Of a stretch of 64,000 nucleotides of DNA, positions 9,911-19,624 are shown one piece after another. Made by a program: the position numbers and the translations under genes. Numbering within the stretch: position 1 is the first letter of the stretch; every line of letters begins with the position of its first letter. Under the pieces are notes generated by a model. That model had not been told where the DNA came from, did no database searches, and saw only the letters and a program-made list of their open reading frames with translations. The DNA comes from Cyanophora paradoxa (lineage: Eukaryota > Glaucocystophyceae > Cyanophorales > Cyanophoraceae): the NCBI GenBank assembly GCA_004431415.1, contig QPMI01000261.1, positions 54,827 through 118,826 of the forward strand, given 5' to 3'.

Positions 9911-12900
9911 ATGGAGGGCGCCAGCGAGCGGGAGCGGGAACAGCAGCGGATTGACGAACGAGAGCGCTTGCGCGTTGAGACAGGTTCTGGCTACGCCCTC
10001 GAGATCCCCGAAGGCATGAGCACGCACGAAGTCGTCGCTCGCGGTGAGCTCTCCTTATGCGCATGTGGCGGTGACAGCTCGCGCTCGCGCCATTTGCCTC
10101 GCCGCCTGCCTGCAGAGATTCGGTTCCGCGCGCTGGTAATGAGCTCCTTCCCGCCTACCCGTGCGCAGCGACGGAGCGAAGAAACAGTCTCGAAGGACAG
10201 CAGGCACGTATGCGCGATCGGCGCTTGCTATTTCCCCCAAGAGTCGTTCAGACGCTCATCGAATGCGTACGCAGGGAGCGGACGCTCAGGCGAAGAAGCG
10301 CGCCTATGAGGAGGTCATAGAGAAGCTTTCCGAGTCAGCGACGGCGCCTTCGCCTCGGCCCTCAAAGGCGGGCGAGTTTTTGTCGCCGTCGCCTATCCCG
10401 GAAGCGGGTCCAGATGCGGGCCTTCGGCGCGCGTCGGTCACGTCGCTAGGCAGCGTGGATCGTGACATGGAGTCTGAGCTCGCGGATGCGGGTGTCATCG
10501 CTGCGCCGAGCTTCGTCGGGGCAAGGGAGCCCAGGCCGCTCGGCGATGGCGACAAGCCAGGGCCAGCGCACACCGCCGGCGCGGCAGCAGCGCCGGCGCA
10601 GTGCGCGTGGTGCGCACCATCGCCGTCTCCGCCGGCGATCGCCGTCACGGTCATCCCGCCGCCGGAGGCCGCGAGGTCCAAGTCGCCTCCGCCGTCCCCC
10701 GCTACGGCGCCCTCGCCCTCGGCCCCCATGCTGCCGCACGGCCGCTCGTGCGCCCCGCCCCCGCGCCCCGCCGGGCGGCGCCGACGGGTGGTGCGGGGCG
10801 CAGGAAGAGCATCGTGTCGCGCAAGGCGGCGGTGCTGAAGCTGGAGAGCCCTATGGAGCGGGCGCGGCGCATCTTGGACGAGATGAAGGAGAAGTACAGT
10901 GCGCGGGGCGGGGCGGGGCGGGGCGGGGCGGGCGGGGCGGGGGCGTGAGGGCGGGGGGGCAGGCATGGCGGGGGAGGACCGGCGGGCCCTCGACGTCGCC
11001 CTCGGCCTCCTCACCAGCGACCGCCCCTTCCTCCCCAAGATCGTCGACCGCCTCGCCGCACCCTCCCCGCCCCTCCCCCGGCCCCCGCCCTCCCCGCTTC
11101 CCCCCTCCGCCCCGCCTACCCCCATCGCCTCGCCGCCGGCCCCCTCGCCGCCGCCAATCGGGCAGGCTCCGCGGGCGGGGCCGACGGTGTCGCCGGAGGC
11201 GGCTGCCTCGCGGGCCTCGTCGGGAACCGAGGAAGACGACGAGCCGGCGCGCTCCGACGACTATATCCTCGCCCCGCGCCCCGCCCGCGCCGCGCCGCCG
11301 GGCCGCGCCGCTGGGCGCGCTGGGCCCTTGACGCTGAGGCGGGGGCGCACTCGTGGACGAGCTCGAGCGCTGGCTCCTCTCCGAGTACAAGGTCCACGAG
11401 CGGGACAGGCCCCAGGCCCGCTCCCGCCGCGCCTCCGTCGCCGCCCCGCAGCCCGACGAGGAGCAGCGCCCGCGCCCCGCCGGCAAGCGCCGCTCCTCCG
11501 ACGAGTGCGCCGCCCGCGCGCCGCCGCCTCCGCCGGGGCCGAGGCGCCCGCAGGAGCAACATCAAGCACACCAAGCAGACGCACGTCCAGCTCAGCCTCG
11601 CCCTCGTCCTCAGCAACACGTCCGCCCCGCCCCGCCCCGCCCCGCCCTGCTCCGGGCGGGGGCGAAGGATGCGGCGGGGGCAGGGCGCAGGGGCAGCTGC
11701 GGGAGGTGCTGAGCACGACGGACGAGTGGGACTTCGACTGCTTCCGGCTGGCGGGGATCACGCGCGGGCGCCCGCTCTTCGCCTTCTCGTACATGCTCTT
11801 CCTGCGCTACGACTTCGTGCACAAGTTCAACTTCAAGGAGAAGGCCCTCCGCAACTTCCTCAAGGCCCTCGAGGACCGCTACCACGCCAACCCCTTCCAC
11901 AACTCCGCCCGCCCCCGCCCTCCGCCCCCGGCCCCGGCCCCCGCCCTGACCCCGCCCCAGACCCACGCCACCTGCGTCATGCACGCTTGCCACTACTTCC
12001 TCACCCGCTTCCCCCCTCTCCAATATCCTTGCTGCCGCCCCGCCCCGCGCCCGCGCCCGCGCCTGCGCCGGCGCCCGCCGGCTCCTCTCCGCACTGCCTC
12101 CTCGACCTGCCGCGGCACGCAGCTGAGCGACGTCCAGACCTTCGCCGTGCTCCTCGCCGCTGCCGCGCACGACATCGGGCACCCCGGTACGCCCCCCGCC
12201 CCCGGCCCCGGCCTCCGCCGCCGGTGCGGGGCGGGGGCGCGGGGGTGAGCGGGAGCGGGCGGGGGGCGGGGGCAGGGGTGAACAACACGTTCCTGGTGAA
12301 GACGGGGGCGGAGACGGCGATCGTGTACAACGACCGGTCGGTGCTGGAGAACTTCCACGCGTCGCAGCTCTTCGGGGTGGCGGTGAAGGAGGGCCTCTTC
12401 GCGGGCCTCCCCGAGGAGCGCTACCGCGAGCTCCGCTCCCTCGTCATCGACATGATCCTCGCCACCGGCCCGCCCCCGCGCCCCCCGCGCCCCGCCCCGC
12501 CCCGCCCCCTCTCACCCCCCGCCCCGCAGACATGACGCGCCACTTCGAGCTCCTCTCGTCGTTCAAGGGGCGGGTGACGACGCCCGGGGCGGCGCCGCTC
12601 GACATGAGCATCCCCGAGGACCGCTCCCTCGTCCTCCAGATCGTCATGAAGTGCGGTGCGCTTCATGCCTCCCCCGGCGCGGCGCATGGCATGGCGGGGG
12701 CGAGGGGGCGCGGGGGCAGCGGACGTGTGCAACCCGACGAAGGAGGTCGGGCAGATGCGCAAGTGGGTCGAGGTCCTCGTCGAGGAGTCCGCGCCCCGCC
12801 CCGCCCCGCCGCCCCCGCCCCGCCCCCAACCCCCCACCGCCCCAGGTTCTACGGCCAGGGCGACCGCGAGCGCGACGCCGGCATGCAAATCAGCCCTTTC

Positions 12901-13325
12901 GTGCGCCCAGCCCCGCGTCCCGCCCCCGCCCGCCGGCTGACGCGGCAGCAGATGGACCGGACGAAACCGGCGGTGCCGCAGTCGCAGCTGGTGCGCTTCC
13001 CGCCTGCCCCGCTCCGCCCTCGCCCCGCGCCGCGCCGCTGACTGGCGGCCGCGCAGGGCTTCGTCGACTTCGTGATCGGTGCCGGCGGGGCGGGGGCGGG
13101 GCGGGGGGCGGGGCGGGCGGGGCTGAGGCCGCCGCAGCGCCGCTGTTCGGGGCGATGGAGGCGTTCGTGGGGGCGGAGCCGATGGCGGAGATCACGAGGC
13201 GCCTGCGCGACACCCGCGACTACTGGACCGCCGAGGCTCGCCCCGCGCCGCCTTCCCCCTTCCCCCGCCACTCCTCCCGACGTCGACTCCCCCCGCAGGC
13301 CGCCAAGAGCGCCCCGGAGGCCTGA
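9911..13325 (+). CDS. class I 3',5'-cyclic nucleotide phosphodiesterase
   Basis: The ATG at 9911 begins MEGASERERE, and the stop is TGA 13323-13325. The N-terminal half is Ser/Pro-rich and carries four basophilic kinase sites: RRAS (about 10425), RRKS (10799), RRAS (about 11425) and RRSS. The catalytic half is unmistakable in order: NPFHN joined to HATCVMHACHYFL, the metal site AAAHDIGHPG, VNNTFL, LVIDMILATDM, HFELL, IVMKCADVCNP, FYGQGD and FVDFV. The HN-x2-H, HD and downstream Asp residues that hold the metal pair are present; HDIGHPG has Gly where animals usually have Asp/Glu. The enzyme should hydrolyse cAMP and/or cGMP to the 5'-monophosphate. Introns are many and short, and one splits the HN/H motif with a GC donor (TCC|GCCCGC). 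Lying directly after the PKA regulatory subunit, it probably resets the same cAMP signal. Confidence 0.92.
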
Positions 13326-13862
13326 GCGGCGGCTGCGGGTCCCGCGCGGCCCCTCCAGGCAGGCCGCCCAGTTTTGCTCGGACCTGCGGCCCTTCCCTTT
13401 CGCACCGTAGGCAGCGCCTTCGGACGCTTCTTTGCACGTGTCTCTCCCGAGTCCCCCCTCTATCTCAGCGTCTCTTTGATTTAACCCCCAGTTGCTGAAG
13501 TCTTGTAGGGCTTGGTTAGCTGGCACGTTCCTTAAGCTTCCCCTCTTGCATGTCCCCGCTTCCAGGCCTCCATCGTTCGCATAGATGCAGAGTCGACGTC
13601 CGGATCCGCATGCGTAGATGCTTAGGAGCAAGTTATTGTAAGCGCACATCGCACAGGAATTCGAAGAGGCAGTTAGGCCGTTCATTACTACTAAGTTACA
13701 TGCATTCGCATCTGTACATGTTCAACTTCTTTGGCAACCGTTGAACTGTTCTAGCCAAGCAGACGAGGGGCGAGGCGAAGGGGAGATTTAGTAGGAAACT
13801 TCAAAGGCTTGAAAGGGTCCGACGGTCTGGATCCGGTGGCCATGGAGGGGCGGGTGCGGGCG
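13326..13862. other. intergenic between convergent genes
   Basis: Lower-G+C spacer between the phosphodiesterase stop and the photolyase-fusion stop, with both 3' untranslated regions expected here. No gene is recognised. Confidence 0.5.
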
Positions 13863-16520
13863 CTAGCCGGACTCGGCGGTGCTGGGGGCGGGGTGGCTGA
13901 GGGAGAAGGCGCGGAGGAGGGGGTTGACGAGCTCGGGGCGCTCGTCGTGCGGGCAGTGGCCGGCGTCGAGCAGGTGCAGCTCGCCCCGCTCCCCGAGCAC
14001 GGCCGCCAGCCGCTCCGCCCGCCCCCGCGCGTCGTTCAGCGGGTCGTGCTCGCCCTGCAGCACCATCACCGGCGCCTCGCTCGCCGCCACCAGCGCGTTG
14101 ATCGTCCGCGGCTTCGGCAGCTGCGCGGGGGCCCGTCAGGGGCGGGGGGGCGCGGCGGGGGGCGCCTCACGGTGAAGCCGGCGGCGAGGACGCCCGTGGC
14201 GCCCGGGTCGAGCGCGTCGCGCTTGATCTCCGCCGCCAGCCGCGCGTCTGCCGCCGCCGGGTTCCGCGGGTACACCCGCACCAGCGTCTTCTCCACGGAG
14301 CGCAGGAGGTACTGGGGCGGGGTGGGCGGGGGCGGGTGCGGGGGCGTCGGGGCGGGCGGGAGGGCCGGCTGGGGCGCACCTGGAAGATCCCCCAGGCGAC
14401 GGCGTCCGTGAGGCGCCGGCTACGCGCGAACACGTTCGGGGCCGCCTCGCCCGGCGCCTCGGGGCTGCCCGGAGGCAGCAGGGGCCCCGCGGTGTTGAGC
14501 AGCGCGACGCCGCGCACGAGCTCCTTGAAGTCCGCCGCCGCCGACATCGCCACGTAGCCCCCGATGGAGTTGCCTGCGGGGGGCCGGCTGCAGCTCGCGG
14601 GGGCGAGGGGCGGGGCGGGGCGGGGCACCGGCGACGAGGGCCGGCTCGCGGACGACCTCGCGGAGGAAGTCCCCCACGAGGGGCACCCACAGGTCCTGCC
14701 CGTAGCCCCCGCCCCCGCCCCCCAGCTCCGGCTTCTCTGCCGCCCCCTCGACCCCCGCACCCCCGCCCCGCGCCCCCGCCCGCCGCACCGGAGCGGCCGA
14801 AGCCGAGGAGGTCGAGTCTGGTGCGGGGTGGGCGGGGGCGGGGGCGGGGCGGGGCGGGGGCGGCGGGCGCACGCGAAGACGCGGTGGTCGGTGGCGAGAT
14901 CGGCGATGTTGCGGCGCCAGTGGCCCACGCTCGCCCCGAACCCGTGCACCAGGAGGATCGCCGGGCCCGTCGAGCCGGCGCACACGTAGTTCACCAGGAA
15001 GCCCCGCCACCGCCAGTACCGCACCCCTGCAGCTCGCCCCGTCGGCGATGCGGGGCAGGAAGGGACGGGGCAGGACGGGGCGGGGCGGGGGCCGCACGCT
15101 GGGGCTCGAGGGCGGCGCGCTGGGCGGCGGCGCGGGCGTGGAAGTCGTGCCGCTCGGCCGCCTGCAGCGCCGACGCCACCGTCGCCAGGCTCACCCCTGC
15201 CGCACCCGTCCCCGCCCGCCCCGGCCCCGGGGCCCGGCGGGGCGCACCGAAGGGGTAGCCGCGGCGGCGCTCGCAGCGGCGGGCCGCGGCGTAGATCTGG
15301 CGCGGGCTGAGGCAGCCGTGGGCGATGGCCGTCGAGAAGTGGCGGGGGAAGGCGGTGCGCCCCTCGGACTCGCCGTGCTCCTGCGGGGCGCTCGGGGGCG
15401 GCGGGGCGCCGCGGGGCGCGGGCGGCGCGCACGAGGAAGCGCTCGAGCTCGGCGAGGGCGGCCGCCTCGCCGCCGGGCACCTCGAGGCCGCTGCGCCGCT
15501 CGAAGCCGGCCTCCCGCGGCAGCTCCCGCCCTCCAGCCCCGCCGGCACCCCCGGCACCGCCCCCGGCGCCTCCAGCGGCCGCCCCGGCTTGTACGCTGCC
15601 ACGAACCTGCGCGGGGGCGGCGTGAGGGGCCGGCGGGAGGCGGGCGGGGCGCGGGGCGGCGGGCCGCTTGTAGTCGCGGTAGTTGTCGGGGAGGCGCTTC
15701 TCGGGCATGCGGCCGTCCTGCACCCCCGCCGTCCCGGGGATCTCGCGCAGGCAGCTCCGGTACGCGTAGAGGCGCACGCCGCGCTCGGCGAGGGCGGCGC
15801 TGACACGGCGGCGCGTCTCGAGGTCGCGGTGGGGCAGCTCCTCGTGGCAGAGGAGCGCCCCGGCGCCGGCCTCCGCCGCCAGCGCCGGCAGCAGCTCCTC
15901 GGGGGACCCCGTCCGCACCAGCAGCTCCGAACCGAGCGCACGCAAGCTCGCGCGCAGGTCCGCCACCACCTCGAGGAGGGAGGGCGGCGGGAGCCCGTCC
16001 GCCGTCGCCCGCGGATCGAATATGTACACAGGTACAACCGCCTTCGCCTTCGCCGCCGCCGCCACCAGCGCCGGGTGGTCGTGCACGCGCAGGTCTGCCG
16101 CCGGGCCGGCGAGCCGCTCAGGCCGCAGGCGTGCCGGGGCCGGGATACCGGACATGCGCAGCGGTCTGAATGCATATATGATGTGGGCGCACCGTGTCTA
16201 AACCAGACGAGAGCGACGTCGACGTTGGGAAGCTCCTTGATGGGATGCACGTTGACAGTTGTTGAGGCGCTCGCCACGCTTTCGCCCAGACCGCGTGCAG
16301 ATGCGACGGCGCTCGATGACAATCTGAATCGGCACGCAGAGCTGAATGTAGTTGCCGCGCGCTGCTGCGGCGCGCCGAGTTGCTCGCCGAGAAACTCTCG
16401 CGTCAAACGCCGGGCACGCGGGGCCGCTGGCGGCGGAGAAAGGACGAAAGAGGCTGTAAGAATCGGCGACGCCGACGCCGCCAACGGCGCCGGCGCCAAG
16501 GGCGAGATGAAAGCGGGCAT
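13863..16520 (-). CDS. photolyase-domain / alpha-beta hydrolase fusion
   Basis: The start is placed at ATG 16520. Its exon carries a leader-like Ala/Pro/Ser/Arg stretch and ends VDVALVWFRH. An intron (16095-16192, GT-AG) joins it in phase to DLRVHDHPAL, recreating the photolyase signature WFRHDLRVHDHPAL; the open ATG at 16155 lies inside that intron. The N-terminal alpha/beta photolyase domain continues (VVPVYIFDPRA, LPHRDLETRRRV) and a linker GRTAFPRHFSTAIAHGCLSP follows, but no FAD-binding domain is seen. The second half is an alpha/beta hydrolase: ILLVHGFGASVGHW (oxyanion loop), nucleophile elbow GNSIGGY, acid in GEHDPLND and base in DAGHCPHDERP. The same fusion is known in green plants (Arabidopsis At4g25290) with unproven function. 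A plastid location is inferred from the leader. The stop is at 13863-13865. Confidence 0.85.
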
Positions 16521-17912
16521 CTCCGATTGCGCGATACCCTCCCCCCGCTTGTCCCGCCCACTCAGCACCGGGGTACTCCCCAAACACTAGGCGGCTGAAG
16601 ATGACGCCGCAAGTAAACGAGACTCGTCGATGTCCTGCACGAACTCTTCGCCCTTTGTAGCGAGACGTTTGCATTACCTTGTGTTCTCGGCTACCGGCAT
16701 GCACGCACATGCCTAGCTAGGGCGCTTAAGCTTTAATACCAGGCGGATAGCACATCAACCGACTGTTGCGTGCGCCCCGGCCTCCCCGCCGCTGAGCGCC
16801 TGCGAGCGCTGCGGCTTCGAATTCTTCAACCGGGCTGACGCCGCGCAGATTCCAACAGCGCTCGCGCAGCCAAGCTAAGCAGCATCGCCGCGCCTGTGCC
16901 GTCTCGCAGGTCCGCGCGCGGCACGATCACCGCCCGCCCGCGCGCGCCCCAGCGTCCTCGAATTCGGGCATACGGCAAGCCCACCGACCTCTAGAGGCCG
17001 GCAGATGCATCAACCGTCCCAGAAGGGTGCAGGGCGGAGGCGGCTGCCGCGTCGACGTCTGCCGCAGCTCGTGGGTGGGTGCGCGTGTGTCGATCGCGCA
17101 GCCCTTCTTGCTCCCTTTCTTCCGGACGAGATCCTGGCATATGCTCGCACAAAAAGAACGGTGGATCTCTGGGCTTTAGATGAGCCCACCTTTCGCGCTG
17201 GGAGCGTACGCGTCAGCCTCCTATCGCTTAGCCGCCCCTCTCGGCGCTCTCTGCAGCGCCGCTCCATCTGCGGCACGATGAAGCGCGGAAGAGGATGCTC
17301 ACTCCGTTCTGTTTCGCGGCGTGAACCCTACCAGGCTCCCTTGCAGGACCCTCGGCCCAACCTTTTCGCCGGCAGACGCTGCCTTCTTCCCGGCGGGAGC
17401 GCCGGGGCTCTCCTCCGAGGGCACGGCGGGGTGGTCGCAGCGCGCATCGAGCCTCCTACAGGGTGGAGGAGGCATCGCGACGTCCCTCGGCATGGAAGGC
17501 TCCCAGGCCGCTCGAGCCGGCGCCCCGCCGTCTCCGTGAAACGCCTGGCCCGCCAGCGGCGCCGCTTCGCTCCCGCCGCTGCACACCCTCCGGCGTGCCC
17601 TCTCCCCTGCATCCTCGCGATCGCTTCGTATCGGCTGACTTCGATTTCATCCCATGCGCAGCGAGGAGCGGGCGTGTCACCGCCGCGCCGACCTGTTTGA
17701 CAGGTCGGTGGACCAGCCTCGCGGGCGACGGGCGGCGCCCCGGCAGGCTAGGAGCTCGAGTGACGGCGTATTGGCTACATCAGTACGCGATTTAACCGAT
17801 AGGCCCCGGGGTACGCGAACCGCCGCGAAGCGGGTCCACGGTGAAAGGTGCAGCGAAGCGGTATGGCGTTGCGGCGGGCGACGGGGCGGCGGGGCGGCTC
17901 GCGGCGGCAGAG
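16521..17912. other. divergent intergenic region with a possible gene remnant
   Basis: This 1.4-kb spacer lies between the photolyase fusion (-) and the HtrA-like gene (+). Apart from the cyclic-nucleotide-binding-like fragment at about 17100-17330, I see only short open frames with no family resemblance. Promoters of both flanking genes should be at the two ends. Confidence 0.45.
17095..17330 (+). pseudogene. possible remnant of a cyclic-nucleotide-binding protein
   Basis: The plus strand encodes VDLWALDEPTFR at about 17160-17196, closely like the LWALDR-TFRR motif that closes cyclic-nucleotide-binding domains of PKA/PKG proteins; the PKA subunit at 7.9 kb has [12 protein letters not shown]. 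About 70 bases on, after a CTCTGCAG that could be an acceptor, RSICGTMKR and, one frame away, KRMLTPF resemble the helix that follows. No phosphate-binding cassette is found nearby and the frames do not join, so a decayed fragment is more likely than a gene. Chance similarity cannot be excluded. Confidence 0.25.
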
Positions 17913-19446
17913 ATGTCGCTCGAGGAGCTCGGGGAAGCGCTGGAGGAGCTCGAGGAGCCGCCCCGCTTCCGCCTCCGCTGGGCCCGCCCCATCACGGCCC
18001 CGCCCGCCCTCCGCTCCCCTCCCGCCTCCTCCCCGATCTCCGACGCCGCCGGGAGCTCTCGAGAAACCCTGAGCGGCGCGTGGAGCTGCCTCGCGCGGCG
18101 GCCGTTGCTCGCGGTGGCGGCGGCGGCCCTCGGGGCGGCGGCCTGCTGCTTCCTCGTCCGGCGCTGGTGGGATCGGGAGAAGAGGAGGCGAGCGAGGCGC
18201 GTGCACGGCGGGCGGCCGCGCCGATCTCGGCCTCGCTGGCGGGCGTGGAGGGCCCCGGCGGCCGCGGGACCGCCTGGCTCGCCAGCCGCCCCGCCGGCCT
18301 CCTCGTCACCGCCGCTGCCCTCGTCGCCCCGCCCCACACCCACACGCCCTCTTCCGTGAGGCCCCGGCCCGCCCCGGCGCCGCCCCGCGTCTGCTGACCG
18401 CCTTTCGCGCCTCGTGGCGGTCTCTCTCGGGGGCAGGGTGTGCGGGTGGAGGCCGGCGGGCGGCTGCTCGCGGCTGCGGTCGTCGCCTCGTGCCCCGCCC
18501 GCGGCATCGCCCTCCTCCGCGTCGACCCCGCCGAGCTCGCCGTCCGCTCCCGCCTCCCCCTTCCCCCTTCCTTTCTTCTCCTCTGAGCGCGCCGCCCGCT
18601 CTCAGGAGGAGCTCGTGGCCGCGAGGTGGGAGGAGCGGCGAGAGGACCGGCGGCGCGGGGCGAGGGTGACGGTGGCGGCGCGGCCCTTGGGCGGCGCCTT
18701 GGCCCTCGCCGCCTCGCAAGTGCGGGGGGTGGCGCGGGGCCACGAAGCCGGCCTGCGGCACGGGGCGCGCCTGCTCTGCGTCGACGGCGCCCTCCCGCTG
18801 GGGGCCCGCGGCGCGCCCCTCGCCGCTCCCGATGGCGCCGTCCTCGGCCTCTGCCTCCCCGTGCCCTCCCCCCCCGCCCCTTCCCCCTCTCGTCTCTTGC
18901 TTCTCACGCCGGCCAGCGGCGCAGACGCCGGCGAGCACGCCTGACGCCCCTTTCACCCTCGCCATCGACGTCGAGGAGGCCCGCGCGCGCCCCTCGGCCC
19001 CGCCGCCCGCCGCTGAGCCGCCCGCCGGCAGGTCGACCGCTTCGTGCGCGCCGTGGCGGCCGGCAGGCAGCCGCCGGCCCTGCCCTTTCTCGGCGTCTCT
19101 GGTGCGCGTCCTGCTCCTTTTCGAGTGGACGCTTTCCCTGAGAAGAGCCGGCGCACAGTGGTCCCGACCGGGGCGGGGCTGGCGGTGACGCGGGTGGCGC
19201 CGTGGACGGGGGCGGAGGGCGCCGGCCTGCGCCCCGGGGACCTCCTCCTGCGGGTCGGGCACCGGCCGCTCCGCGCCCCCGCCGACCTCGAGCGCGAGGT
19301 GCCGCTCCCGCCGGCCCCCGTGTGGCCGGGCCGGCGCCGACGGGCCGCAGGTCTTCGCGCGGGCGGCGGGCCAGCGCCTGCTGCTCCTCGTGCGCCGCGG
19401 CACCCGCGAGCTCCTCCTCCCCGTCCCCCTCGACGCCGCCCCGTAG
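17913..19446 (+). CDS. membrane-anchored HtrA-like protein with PDZ domain, probable pseudoprotease
   Basis: ATG 17913 starts MSLEELGEALEELEE. A transmembrane helix [18 protein letters not shown] follows at about residue 70. A trypsin-fold-like region then matches HtrA/DegP in layout: GRGTAWLASRPAGLLVTAAALV, RGIALLRVD, and LPLGARGAPLAAPDGAVLG. The positions that should be His (TAAH), Asp (D-ALL) and Ser (GNSGGP) read Ala, Gly and Arg, so the catalytic triad seems to be gone. The C-terminal PDZ domain is clear (GLAVTRVAPWTGAEGAGLRPGDLLLRVGH, about 19180-19266), and the protein ends at TAG 19444-19446. Near 18170 the frame must change between the membrane helix and the protease-like part without a plausible intron. 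Role inferred: a binding or scaffolding protein rather than a protease. The partner is unknown. Confidence 0.65.
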
Positions 19447-19624
19447 AGACAGAGCCGAAGGTCGCTTAGCTATAGCTGATTTGGTTGGGCGGGGTTAACG
19501 TTGGCCTTCGAGTTCTCTGCTTGTTTCTGTGCCTTCGCTAGACTAGTACTGCTGCAGCAGTTTGTATTGCACGGTGAAACGTTGACATCGAGCGCCGGGG
19601 GGCGCGGGACGGGGTGCCGCGGGG

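Noticed and set aside
15999-16155. ATG 16155 as the start of the photolyase fusion
   Set aside because: It lies in an intron: splicing 16193 to 16094 rebuilds WFRHDLRVHDHPAL, which this start would truncate.
18602-19403. Minus-strand frames opposite the HtrA-like gene
   Set aside because: Arg/Gly/Pro-rich shadows; the plus strand has the PDZ and protease-like signatures.
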